Assembly (NCBI GenBank): GCA_003161255.1
Contig: PMOQ01000070.1
Span: forward strand, 1 to 37,639
DNA length: 37,639 nucleotides
Origin: Acidimicrobiaceae bacterium
Lineage (GTDB): Bacteria; Actinomycetota; Acidimicrobiia; Acidimicrobiales; RAAP-2
Direction of reading: 5' to 3'
Below the pieces are notes generated by a model. The model was given only the letters and a program-made list of their open reading frames with translations, did no database searches and had not been told where the DNA came from. Both the position numbers and the translations under genes were made by a program. Positions 26,870 through 34,767 of this stretch are shown here, in pieces. The number at the start of each line of letters is the position of its first letter. Within the stretch, counting starts at the first letter, position 1.

Positions 26870-27135
26870 TCAGCGTGCCGTATGGGGCCCCGTGGCCAGA
26901 GCCGGCCAGGGTCTCTCAATGGCGCGCGCGACGCCCCCCCCCGAACCTTCGAGGCCGCCGATGGCGACATTCCTGTGGCCCTGGCGATCTTCGGAAGCGA
27001 GACGACAAGGACACCGGGCAAGACGCGTAACTCGGATTGCGTGGCCCAAGCGGGCTTCACACGGGTCCCCAAAACAGCCAGGCAGCCGATCTCCCCGAAT
27101 TCGACCGCTCCAGAGCCGTCGATGCGTGCGCCCAC
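26870..27135 (-). pseudogene. Frameshifted remnant of a helix-turn-helix protein C-terminus
   Basis: On the minus strand one frame reads ELRVLPGVLVVSLPKIARAT, then GMSPSAASKVRGG, which matches the helix-turn-helix seen at the C-terminus of many actinobacterial mobile-element-associated proteins. The expected continuation (PHPRHW-type motif followed by ALxxL) appears in another frame as VARAIERPWPALATGPHTAR before a stop at 26870. The frames join at a run of nine Cs on the plus strand (26934-26942). One base more in that run would restore the frame, so it is a pseudogene or a homopolymer error. No clear N-terminal domain is left upstream. Confidence 0.45.
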
Positions 27136-27242
27136 CGGCTTTGCGGCGCGGCCGGCTCGTGGAGCGCATGAGACGATCGCCGACGAGCTTTGCTGGGATG
27201 TTGCGACCGGCTACGTCTCGTGCCAGGACCCGGGACCGCCGC

Positions 27243-27743
27243 CTACATCCCGCGAGTGCCGTCGAGGGTCTCCCGGATGATGTCAGCGTGGCCAGCGTGC
27301 CGAGCGGTCTCCTCGATCATGTGAAGCAGCACCCAGCGCAGGTTGCAATCGATGATGTCGGTCCGGGCGCAGGGGTCCTCAAGCTCCATGGCCCCAGCTA
27401 TGTGACGAGACATCGCTGCTGCGGCTTCGTAGCGATCCATCCATAGTTCGACCGTGTCCCCGTCGTCGACGAGGAAGTCTTCATCTGGGATCTTGGACTC
27501 CCGCGGCCACCCATCGAGAAGAGGCCGGCCGGCAACAACACCCTGGAACCACCGTTGCTCCCACACAGCCGAATGCTTCAGCAGGCCCAGCAGCGAAAGA
27601 GAGCTGGCCGTCGGCACCCGGCGTGCGTCGACGTCGCTGACGCCTCGGATCTTTCGGACCAGCGCGCTGCGCTGCTGGTCAAGAAAGCCGTCGAGGGCCT
27701 CCCGCTCGTTCGAGGTCGAGAACTCTGCCGGCACGCTGTACAC
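27243..27743 (-). CDS. DinB-family (DUF664-like) protein
   Basis: About 166 residues forming a four-helix bundle of the DinB/DUF664 group, several of which are mycothiol- or bacillithiol-dependent transferases. The metal-site pattern is LLKHSAVWEQRWF (His) and LRWVLLHMIEETARHAGHADIIRE (two further His). The substrate is not known. The start is uncertain: GTG 27743 puts the N-terminus just before the conserved EREALDGFLDQQRSAL; GTG 27797 is the upstream alternative. Neither has a good ribosome binding site. Confidence 0.78.
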   Translation of the reverse strand: MYSVPAEFSTSNEREALDGFLDQQRSALVRKIRGVSDVDARRVPTASSLSLLGLLKHSAVWEQRWFQGVVAGRPLLDGWPRESKIPDEDFLVDDGDTVELWMDRYEAAAAMSRHIAGAMELEDPCARTDIIDCNLRWVLLHMIEETARHAGHADIIRETLDGTRGM

Positions 27744-28150
27744 CGTAAGACCCGCGACGGTCACCACCAACCCCGCGGTGAGGTGGCCGGCGACCACCGG
27801 CCAGCGGTCCCGACCTCAGCCGCACAGATCGGCGCCCCCACAGGGGCCACGCCAGCGTCCTCTACGCGCGCCGGATTCGGCGATCTGTTGTGCCCTTTGT
27901 GCATCTTCTAGAGGAGAACCGCCAACATCTTGCGGGGGGATCTTCACGGTTCAGTCCATCGCTCGCCTGCTCGTGGGGCTGACAGAGCAACAGCCGTAGG
28001 CCGTGGCTGACGGGGGCCATCAGCCTCGCAATGCGAGTCCCCGGCTTCGCGAATGATTCGACAACAGCCGCACAACAGGGGATTAAACGGCACTCGGACT
28101 TGAACTCATGGAGAACTCCAGGACCGCACGGCACAAGGCCAAAACCTCCT
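27744..28150. other. About 400-nt region without a recognised gene
   Basis: Between the DinB-family gene and the tRNA-like remnant. A few frames are open on both strands but none matches a family. It appears to be degraded sequence. Confidence 0.35.
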
Positions 28151-28219
28151 GACCGGCTCGCCGTTCAGGCAGCGGTGACGCAAAGTGAAAAGTCGGCGGT
28201 TCGAGTCCTCTCCCGGCCA
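28151..28219 (+). pseudogene. Degenerate tRNA-like sequence
   Basis: The 3' part GGCGGTTCGAGTCC...CCCGGCCA reads as a tRNA T-arm and acceptor end, and TTCAGGCAGCGGT upstream looks like a tRNA D-arm and start of the anticodon arm. The 5' acceptor GACCGGC only partly pairs with CCCGGCC, the anticodon stem does not close, and the T-stem has a mismatch. It is most likely a tRNA pseudogene or the tRNA-end half of an old integration site. Confidence 0.42.
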
Positions 28220-28250
28220 ACCCGCATCGACCGTCGTCGCGTTGCGGGCT

Positions 28251-29039
28251 ATGACTTTGAGGATGGCCGACGGAGCGCAAACGGGATCAGCAGCGAGCCC
28301 AACCTACGACGCCATCGGCGTTGGCTACGCCGACAAGCGGCACCCGGACCCGCGTATCGCATCGAGGATTGTCGAGGCCCTGGGCGCGGCGCAGCGCGTG
28401 CTCAACGTCGGCGCGGGAGCCGGTTCGTACGAGCCGGTCGACCGCACGGTGGTGGCTGTCGATCCCTCGACGGCGATGATGGGCCAGCGATCGCCCGAGG
28501 TCGGCCCGCCCGTTCGCGCGGTGGCGGAGCGGCTGCCGTTCCGAGACGACGCATTCGACGCCGTGATGGCCATGCTGACCGTCCACCACTGGGCGGACCG
28601 TCGGGCGGGCTACGCGGAGCTGTGCCGGGTCGCGCCGCTGCGGGTGGTGTTCACCTACGAGCCCGAGGTGCACAACAGGCAATGGATCGTCGAGGACTAC
28701 GTCCCCGAGATCGCGCAGCTCGATCATCGCCGCCCGGGGTTCTCGGCCGCCGAGGTGGCCCACGGCATCGGGGCCACCGACATGGTGACCGTGCCGATCC
28801 CCTGGGACTGCACGGACGGCTTCATCATGGCGTACTGGAGGAGGCCCGAGGCCTTCTTGGACGCCCGGGTCCGCCGGGCGACCTCGGGGTTCTCGCTCAT
28901 CGACCAGAGGGCGGTCGAGCGGGGGCTTCGCCGCCTCGAGGCCGACCTGGCGTCGGGCGCGTGGGCGGAGCGATATGGCTACCTGAAGGACCTAGACGAG
29001 CTCGACACCGGGCTGCGACTGGTGGTCGGGCGGGGGTAG
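28251..29039 (+). CDS. Class I SAM-dependent methyltransferase (UbiE/Methyltransf_11 type)
   Basis: 262 residues. After a short N-terminus (YDAIGVGYADKRHPDPRI) come motif I VLNVGAGAGSYEP, the acidic residue in VVAVDPSTAMM, and RLPFRDDAFDAVMAMLTVHHW. The first glycine motif GAGAG is slightly relaxed. The substrate is unknown. The frame is open further 5' into the tRNA-like remnant; ATG 28251 or ATG 28263 is preferred. GAGG directly abuts 28263, which does not decide between them. Confidence 0.82.
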   Translation: MTLRMADGAQTGSAASPTYDAIGVGYADKRHPDPRIASRIVEALGAAQRVLNVGAGAGSYEPVDRTVVAVDPSTAMMGQRSPEVGPPVRAVAERLPFRDDAFDAVMAMLTVHHWADRRAGYAELCRVAPLRVVFTYEPEVHNRQWIVEDYVPEIAQLDHRRPGFSAAEVAHGIGATDMVTVPIPWDCTDGFIMAYWRRPEAFLDARVRRATSGFSLIDQRAVERGLRRLEADLASGAWAERYGYLKDLDELDTGLRLVVGRG

Positions 29040-29148
29040 CCCGAGGCGCCGACCAGCCAGGTCGACGGCGAGGTTTCGGCCCAGGTCGGTGGTCCAGGCT
29101 CATCGAGCCCGAGCCCGATCGCGGGCCGGCGGCGAGCCCAGGAGCGAG

Positions 29149-29598
29149 ATGACCACCACGATCACCCTCATCGGCAACCTCACCCGAGAGCCCGAGATCA
29201 GATACACCCGCGAAGGCCAGGCGACCACGTCACTCGGGGTCGCGGTCAACCGGCGGTGGCAGGACCGCACCACCCGGGAGTGGGAGGAGTCGACATCGTT
29301 CTTCGACGTCGTGTGCTGGCGCGAGCTGGCCGAGAACGCGGCACTCAGCCTGGTGAAGGGGATGCGGGTCGTCGTGACCGGGCGACTCGAGCACCGCACC
29401 TGGGACACCGAGGATGGTGAGCATCGTTCGAAGGTCGAGGTGGTCGCCGACGACATCGGGCCGAGCCTCCGCTTCGCCACCGCCGAGGTGCAACGGACCG
29501 AGCGCAAGAGCGCCGACGCCGATGACCAGCCCGAGGAGGCGGTGGTCACCGGGCCCGACCCCAAGGTGGGTGCACCGGCCCGTCGAGCGCGCCGGTGA
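29149..29598 (+). CDS. ssb: Single-stranded DNA-binding protein
   Basis: 149 residues. The OB-fold is complete: TTTITLIGNLTREPEIRYTR, LGVAVNRRWQDR, TSFFDVVCWRELAENA and KGMRVVVTGRLEHRTW. ATG 29149 follows AGGAG with 4 nt spacing. The C-terminal acidic tip (DDDIPF-type) that recruits partner proteins in most SSBs is missing; the tail ends APARRARR, basic instead. That resembles the second SSB paralogue (SsbB) of actinobacteria rather than the main replicative SSB. Its stop overlaps the next ORF (GTGA). Confidence 0.9.
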   Translation: MTTTITLIGNLTREPEIRYTREGQATTSLGVAVNRRWQDRTTREWEESTSFFDVVCWRELAENAALSLVKGMRVVVTGRLEHRTWDTEDGEHRSKVEVVADDIGPSLRFATAEVQRTERKSADADDQPEEAVVTGPDPKVGAPARRARR

Positions 29599-29822
29599 AG
29601 CGCGCCTGTACCCGTGATCACTCGGCGCCAGCGCCGGCTCCGGTGCCCGGCCCCGCACAGCGCCGCTTCCGCGACCTCATCGAGCTCTCGCGCGATGAGG
29701 TGTTCGACGTGTGCGGGCGGCTCGCGCTGGCCCACCAGGCGCTCGTGCGGACGGGCGACACCCGCGCCGCGCTCGAACTGGCGTGGGTGTTCGACCTCCT
29801 CGAACGTCGTGTCGCCGGGTGA
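29595..29822 (+). CDS. Hypothetical protein (75 aa) coupled to ssb
   Basis: Starts at GTG 29595, overlapping the ssb stop codon (GTGA). It encodes 75 residues with a proline-rich N-terminus (APAPAPVPGPAQ) and two amphipathic helices (RFRDLIELSRDEVFDVCGRL, AALELAWVFDLLERRV). I recognise no family. The overlap and ordinary codon use support expression. Confidence 0.5.
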   Translation: MKRACTRDHSAPAPAPVPGPAQRRFRDLIELSRDEVFDVCGRLALAHQALVRTGDTRAALELAWVFDLLERRVAG

Positions 29823-29834
29823 CCGACGACCGGG

Positions 29835-30242
29835 CTAGGTCTTGTCGCCCTCCGGCGAGAACGACAGCGAGAGGGAGTTGACGCAGAAGCGCTCGCCGGT
29901 CTCGGTGGGCCCGTCGTTGAAGACATGGCCGAGATGGCCGCCGCAACGCGCGCACACGATCTCGGTCCGGGCCATCCCCAACGACCGGTCCGTGTGTTGC
30001 TCGATGGTGCCGTCCTTCACGGCCCGATCGAAACTCGGCCATCCGGAGCCCGACTCGAACTTGTTGTCGGTCGAGAACAACTCGGCCTCGCAGCCGGCGC
30101 ACCGGAACACGCCGTCCGAGTCGACGTGGAGCAACTCGCCGGACCAGGCCGGCTCGGTGGCGCTCTTGCGCAGGACCTGGAACTGCTCTGGGGTCAGGCG
30201 CTCCCGCCACTGCTCATCACTGAGTTCGACCTCTCGGGGCAT
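29835..30242 (-). CDS. msrB: Peptide-methionine (R)-S-oxide reductase MsrB
   Basis: 135 residues. MsrB reduces methionine-R-sulfoxide in oxidised proteins with thioredoxin. It has the start pattern WRERLTPEQFQVLRKSATE, two zinc-binding CxxC pairs (CAGC, CARC), HLGHVFNDGP and the catalytic Cys in RFCVNSLSL. ATG 30242 is chosen as the family-length start; the frame is open to 30281. It is convergent with the ssb/75-aa pair. Confidence 0.95.
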   Translation of the reverse strand: MPREVELSDEQWRERLTPEQFQVLRKSATEPAWSGELLHVDSDGVFRCAGCEAELFSTDNKFESGSGWPSFDRAVKDGTIEQHTDRSLGMARTEIVCARCGGHLGHVFNDGPTETGERFCVNSLSLSFSPEGDKT

Positions 30243-30305
30243 GTGCTCGGTCCTCTCTCTCCGACGGCGTTTCCAGTTCACGAACAGGGACGATACCGGT
30301 CTGGG

Positions 30306-30319
30306 TAGGGTGTTCGACC
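30306..30319 (+). promoter_or_regulatory. Putative leaderless promoter (-10 TAGGGT) for rmlA
   Basis: TAGGGT at 30306-30311 is 8 nt before the GTG at 30320, without a Shine-Dalgarno sequence. Confidence 0.5.
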
Positions 30320-31063
30320 GTGAAGGGTGTGGTCCTCGCCGGTGGCACCGGCTCTCGTCTGCACCCGCTGACCCAGATCACCAACAAGCACCTGCTCCCC
30401 ATCTACGACCGACCGATGATCCAGTGGGCGATCGAGGCCGTGGTCAAGGCGGGAATCACCGAGGTGATGCTGGTCACCGGAGGGGCGCACGCAGGTGACT
30501 TCCTGCGCCTGCTCGGCAACGGCAACGACGTCGGGCTCGATCGGCTCTCCTACGCGTACCAGGATGGCCCGGGCGGCATCGCCCAGGCGCTCGGGCTGGC
30601 GGAGCGCTTCGCCGAGAGCGAGCCCGTGCTGGTCATGCTGGCCGACAACGTCATCGAGCGGTCGATCGCGCCGATGGTCAATGCGTTCCGGGCCGACCCG
30701 ACCGGCGCCCGCATCCTCTTGAGCCCCGTCGAGCGGCCGGAGCACCTCCGGCACCTGGGGGTGCCCGAGATCGGTCCGGACGGCCGGGTGGTCCGGATCC
30801 TGGAGAAGCCCGAGGAGCCCCCGAGCGCGTACGCGGTGACCGGCGTCTACTGCTACGACGCCCAGGTGTTCTCGGTGATCCCGACCCTCACCCCCTCGGC
30901 GCGTAACGAGCTCGAGATCACCGATGTGAACAACCACTATGCGTCGCTCGGCGTGCTCCACTACGACGTGCTCGAAGGGTTCTGGGGGGACGCCGGCGAA
31001 TCGATCGACGCGTATTACGCGGTCAACGACTTCGTGCGGGCCCACGGGGCCAACAAGGGCTGA
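30320..31063 (+). CDS. rmlA: Glucose-1-phosphate thymidylyltransferase (short RmlA)
   Basis: 247 residues from GTG 30320. It activates glucose-1-phosphate with dTTP to dTDP-glucose, the first step of dTDP-rhamnose synthesis. The N-terminal nucleotide loop LAGGTGSRLHPLT, LPIYDRPMIQWAIE, ILEKPEEPPSAYAVTGVY, ELEITDVN and the metal/sugar region GFWGDAGESIDAY are present. The C-terminal ~45 residues found in E. coli-type RmlA (allosteric/tetramer region) are absent, so regulation by dTDP-rhamnose may differ. It lies 23 kb from rmlB/rmlD. Confidence 0.88.
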   Translation: MKGVVLAGGTGSRLHPLTQITNKHLLPIYDRPMIQWAIEAVVKAGITEVMLVTGGAHAGDFLRLLGNGNDVGLDRLSYAYQDGPGGIAQALGLAERFAESEPVLVMLADNVIERSIAPMVNAFRADPTGARILLSPVERPEHLRHLGVPEIGPDGRVVRILEKPEEPPSAYAVTGVYCYDAQVFSVIPTLTPSARNELEITDVNNHYASLGVLHYDVLEGFWGDAGESIDAYYAVNDFVRAHGANKG

Positions 31064-31092
31064 ATCACCCGGCAGCCCCGAAGTCGGAGGGT

Positions 31093-33096
31093 TTAGCTCG
31101 TCGACCGGTCCTCGTCGGCCCCAAGCGACGCCTTCTTAGTCCGGCCGACGCGACCCAGGTCACGATCGACCAACTGGCGGATCGACGCCGCGATGCCCGG
31201 ACCGTCGAGGCCCAGCTCGGCCAGCAGGTCGTCGGGGTTCCCCTGGGTCACATAGGTGCGCGGGACACCGAGGTTGGTGACGGTCGGCGCCTCGGCGCCC
31301 TCTCCGCGGGCCCACGACGCCAGGGCGTCGGTGAGGAACATGCCGGCGCCGCCGAAGCGGACGCCGTCCTCGGCCGTGACCACCAAGTGGTGCGCGGCCG
31401 CGTCGGCCAGCATCTCGGGGTCCGGCGGGCTGACCACGCGGGGGTCCCAGACCGTGGCGGCGAGACCCACTCCGGCGAGCTCGGCCGCCGCGGCCTCGCA
31501 GGCTTCGAGCAGCTTGCCGACGCCCAGGATGCAGACGGACCCGTCACCCTCGCGGACCCGGCGGGCGCTGAGGCCGTGCCCGACCTGGTCCGCCGCGACG
31601 TGTCGCGGGGCGGTCCTCGCGAACCTGATCGTGGACGGCCCGTCGAGCGTCAGGGCCTCGGCGAGCATGACCCCGACCTCCTCGGCCGAGGAGGGCGCGA
31701 ACACGGTCATGTTCGGCACCGACAAGGCGAGCGCCATGTCCAAGGTGCCGTGGTGGCTCGGCCCGTCGGGGCCCGTGATCCCCGCCCGGTCGAGCACGAA
31801 CACGACCGGGAGTCGGTGCAGCCCGACGTCGAGGTTGGCCTGGTCGAAGGCCCGCGAGAAGAAGGTGGAGTAGACGGCGACGACCGGCCGCCGCCCACCC
31901 ATCGCGAGCCCGGCCGCCGCGGTGACCTCGTGCTGCTCCGCGATACCGACGTCGAAGAACCGGTCGGGGAACCGAGCCTGGAACGGCAGGAGACCGGTCG
32001 GGCCGGGCATGGCCGCCGTCAGGGCCACGATGTCGGGGTCCTTGTCGGCCTCCGCGATCAGGGCGTGGGTGAACGCGTCGGTGTAGCTGGCCGCGGGGAT
32101 GCCGGACCCGAGCGCCCGGTCGATCGGTGGTTCGGGCGGCGAGCCCTCCGCCGCCCCCTCGAGCGAGGGGACACGGATGGCCTTCACGTCGTGGAGCCGC
32201 TGGATCTCGTCCTCCTCGGCGGGGGCATACCCGCGGCCCTTCTGGGTCAAGACGTGGACGACGATGGGGCCGTCCCACTCGGCGGCGTTCGCGAAGGCCT
32301 GCTCCATCTGGGGGATGTCGTGGCCGTCGATCGGACCGGCGTAGCGGACCCCGAGGGCCTCGAAGAACACGTGCGGTGCCACGATCTCGCGCAACGCACT
32401 GGTCAGGCCGAGCACCCCTGTCGCAGCCATTTCGCCGACGGCCGGGATGTTGCGGATGCGTCGCCCGACCCGCTGGCGGGTCTGGACGTAGGTGCGGTTC
32501 AGCCGGAGGCTGGTCAGGCTCTGCGAGAGGTGCGAGATGGTGGGCGCGTAGGAGCGGCCGTTGTCATTGAGCACGATCACCACCCGCCGGCCCGAATGGC
32601 CGAGGTTGTTGAGGGCCTCGTACGCCATCCCCCCGGTCAGCGCGCCGTCCCCGACGACCGCGACCACGCGGCGGTTGCCGCCCGACCCGACCAGCTCGCC
32701 ACCGAGCTCGAACGCCGACGCGATCCCGTGGGCGTAGGACAGGGCCGTCGACGCGTGGCTGTTCTCGATCCAGTCGTGGTCGGACTCGGCCCGGTTCGGA
32801 TAGCCGGACAGCCCGCCTTCCTTCTTGAGGTCGGCGAAGCGGTGGCGCCGTCCGGTGATGAGCTTGTGGATGTAGGCCTGGTGCCCGGTGTCCCACAAGA
32901 TCGCGTCGCGCGGCGAGTCGAACACCCGGTGGAGCGCCAGGGTCAACTCGACCGCACCCAGGTTGGAGCCGAGGTGCCCGCCCGTCGTGGTCACGCTCTC
33001 GACGATGAACGCCCGGATCTCGGTGGCCAGCTCGGAGAGCTGCTGGTAGCCGAGGGGCCGGAGGTCGGCAGGGGTCTCGATGGTGGGAAGGATCAT
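31093..33096 (-). CDS. dxs: 1-deoxy-D-xylulose-5-phosphate synthase
   Basis: 667 residues, full length. DXS condenses pyruvate and glyceraldehyde-3-phosphate using thiamine diphosphate and is the first step of the MEP isoprenoid pathway. The start region GGHLGSNLGAVELTLALH holds the active-site His. The ThDP/Mg motif is VVGDGALTGGMAYEALNN, the transketolase-type pyrimidine domain has DVGIAEQHEVTAAAG and the family signature is FVLDRAGITGPDGPSHHG. ATG 33096 gives the conserved N-terminus; the frame is open much further upstream without homology. No Shine-Dalgarno is close. It is divergent from tldD. Confidence 0.96.
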   Translation of the reverse strand: MILPTIETPADLRPLGYQQLSELATEIRAFIVESVTTTGGHLGSNLGAVELTLALHRVFDSPRDAILWDTGHQAYIHKLITGRRHRFADLKKEGGLSGYPNRAESDHDWIENSHASTALSYAHGIASAFELGGELVGSGGNRRVVAVVGDGALTGGMAYEALNNLGHSGRRVVIVLNDNGRSYAPTISHLSQSLTSLRLNRTYVQTRQRVGRRIRNIPAVGEMAATGVLGLTSALREIVAPHVFFEALGVRYAGPIDGHDIPQMEQAFANAAEWDGPIVVHVLTQKGRGYAPAEEDEIQRLHDVKAIRVPSLEGAAEGSPPEPPIDRALGSGIPAASYTDAFTHALIAEADKDPDIVALTAAMPGPTGLLPFQARFPDRFFDVGIAEQHEVTAAAGLAMGGRRPVVAVYSTFFSRAFDQANLDVGLHRLPVVFVLDRAGITGPDGPSHHGTLDMALALSVPNMTVFAPSSAEEVGVMLAEALTLDGPSTIRFARTAPRHVAADQVGHGLSARRVREGDGSVCILGVGKLLEACEAAAAELAGVGLAATVWDPRVVSPPDPEMLADAAAHHLVVTAEDGVRFGGAGMFLTDALASWARGEGAEAPTVTNLGVPRTYVTQGNPDDLLAELGLDGPGIAASIRQLVDRDLGRVGRTKKASLGADEDRSTS

Positions 33097-33353
33097 CCGG
33101 TCGGGGCTATCTCCGTGGTGGATGGCCGGGTGGCCGGTGGCCAGGCTACCTGCCGTCGCGCGGCCCCTCGGGGCGTGTGGCTGGACCTCGACGAGCCCTG
33201 AGGGCCTTCCCTTGACCCAGCTTGCGAGTCCCGTCTCCCAGCCCGATTGGGACCGGCTGGGAATCGCGACGAGGGCCGACCGGGCCGCGGGAGTCGGTCG
33301 TTCAGGGTCACCCTGCACGACCTGGGCCGACCGGGCCGCAGCGATGCGGTCGA

Positions 33354-33366
33354 TACGATGACGCCC
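33354..33366 (+). promoter_or_regulatory. Putative leaderless promoter (-10 TACGAT) for tldD
   Basis: TACGAT at 33354-33359 lies 7 nt before the GTG at 33367. The ATG at 33358 overlaps the box itself and so is less likely to be the true start. Confidence 0.45.
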
Positions 33367-34767
33367 GTGACCGCTCCTCCCCTGATCGATTCGGACGTCC
33401 TCGAACGGGTTCTCTCCGCCTCCCTGGCCAAGGGGGGAGAGATGGCGGAGGTGTTCGCCGAGGACCGCCAGATCAGCTCGGCCATCCTCGACGACCGGCG
33501 AATCGAAGAGCTGTCGTCCGGTCGTGAGCGGGGCGCCGGCATCCGGGTCGTGATCGGCGAGACGACCGGCTTCGCCCACACCGCCGACCTCACCGAGTCC
33601 GGCCTCCTGGCGGCGGCCGAGGCCGCGGCTGGGGTGGCCCGGCGTGGCGGAGGCAGGACCGAGTCGGTGGGCCTCCCGGCGCGCCAATCGGCCCCGGAGC
33701 ATGATTTCGTGCTTCCCTCCGAGGTGGAGAAGTCGGCCAAGCTCGAGCTTCTCTCGCGGGCAGACGATGCCGCCCGCTCGGCGGGTGCGGCGATCACCCA
33801 GGTCCAGGTTGGCTATGGCGACAGCCGCCGGCGGGTCTTGATCGCGAGCTCCGAGGGGATGCACGCCGAGGACGATCAGATCCGGACCCGCTTCAACGTG
33901 TCATGCGTCGCAACGGGCGACACGGGGATGCAGACGGGGTTCGAGAGCATCGCGCGGACCGAGGGGTTCGAGGTGTTCGGCCGCTTCGCCGTCGAGGAGA
34001 TCGCACGGATCGCCGCCACCCGCGCGCTCGGGAAGCTCGACGCTCGCCCGGCTCCGTCCGGTGAGCTGCCGGTGGTCCTCGCCGGGGGGAGCGGCGGGAT
34101 CCTCTTCCACGAGGCCTGTGGCCACGGCCTGGAGGCCGACCACATCGTGAAAGACGCCTCGGTGTACGTCGGCCAGATCGGCGAGCAGGTGGCGAGCGCC
34201 CTCGTGACCCTCGTCGATGACGGGACCGTTGGCGGCGAGTGGGGCAACTACACCGTCGACGACGAGGGCAAGGCGGCCGCTCGCAACGTGCTGATCGAGA
34301 ACGGTGTGCTCACCGACTATCTCTGGGACTGGCTCCGGGCCCGCAAGGAAGGCCGGCCATCCTCTGGCAACGGGCGCCGGCAGAGCTACCAGCACCTTCC
34401 GATGGTGCGCATGACCAACACCTTCCTGTTGGCCGGGAAAGAGAACCCCGACGAGCTGGTGGCGCAGACACCCAAGGGCGTCTACGTGGCCAAGCTGGGG
34501 GGCGGTCAGGTCAACACGGCCACCGGCGACTTCGTGTTCGGCACATCCGAGGCCTATCTGATCGAGGACGGCAAGATCACCTCTCCGCTCCGGGACGCCA
34601 ACCTCATCGGCAACGGCCCCGAGGTGTTGCGCAGGATCGACGCGGTGGCCGACGACTTCGCCATGATGCCCGGGACCTGTGGCAAGGACGGCCAGAGCGT
34701 CCCGGTCGGCTGTGGACAGGCGACGCTGCGCATCGGTGGGATCACCATCGGCGGAACGGCCGCGTGA
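33367..34767 (+). CDS. tldD: TldD-type metalloprotease subunit
   Basis: 466 residues from GTG 33367. TldD and TldE form a heterodimeric zinc protease that degrades unfolded peptides and in some bacteria matures modified peptides (microcins). The zinc motif is HEACGHGLEADH (HExxxH), with a further conserved CGKDGQSVPVGCGQ near the C-terminus that holds a metal-ligand Cys. The glycine-rich VLAGGSGGILFHEAC precedes the zinc site. tldE follows with a GTGA overlap. No precursor-peptide gene is apparent nearby. Confidence 0.93.
   Translation: MTAPPLIDSDVLERVLSASLAKGGEMAEVFAEDRQISSAILDDRRIEELSSGRERGAGIRVVIGETTGFAHTADLTESGLLAAAEAAAGVARRGGGRTESVGLPARQSAPEHDFVLPSEVEKSAKLELLSRADDAARSAGAAITQVQVGYGDSRRRVLIASSEGMHAEDDQIRTRFNVSCVATGDTGMQTGFESIARTEGFEVFGRFAVEEIARIAATRALGKLDARPAPSGELPVVLAGGSGGILFHEACGHGLEADHIVKDASVYVGQIGEQVASALVTLVDDGTVGGEWGNYTVDDEGKAAARNVLIENGVLTDYLWDWLRARKEGRPSSGNGRRQSYQHLPMVRMTNTFLLAGKENPDELVAQTPKGVYVAKLGGGQVNTATGDFVFGTSEAYLIEDGKITSPLRDANLIGNGPEVLRRIDAVADDFAMMPGTCGKDGQSVPVGCGQATLRIGGITIGGTAA

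Noticed and set aside
31387-33201. 604-codon plus-strand frame opposite dxs
   Set aside because: It is antisense to dxs, which carries all DXS motifs; the composition (runs of Val, Arg, Gly, Asp) is typical of shadows.
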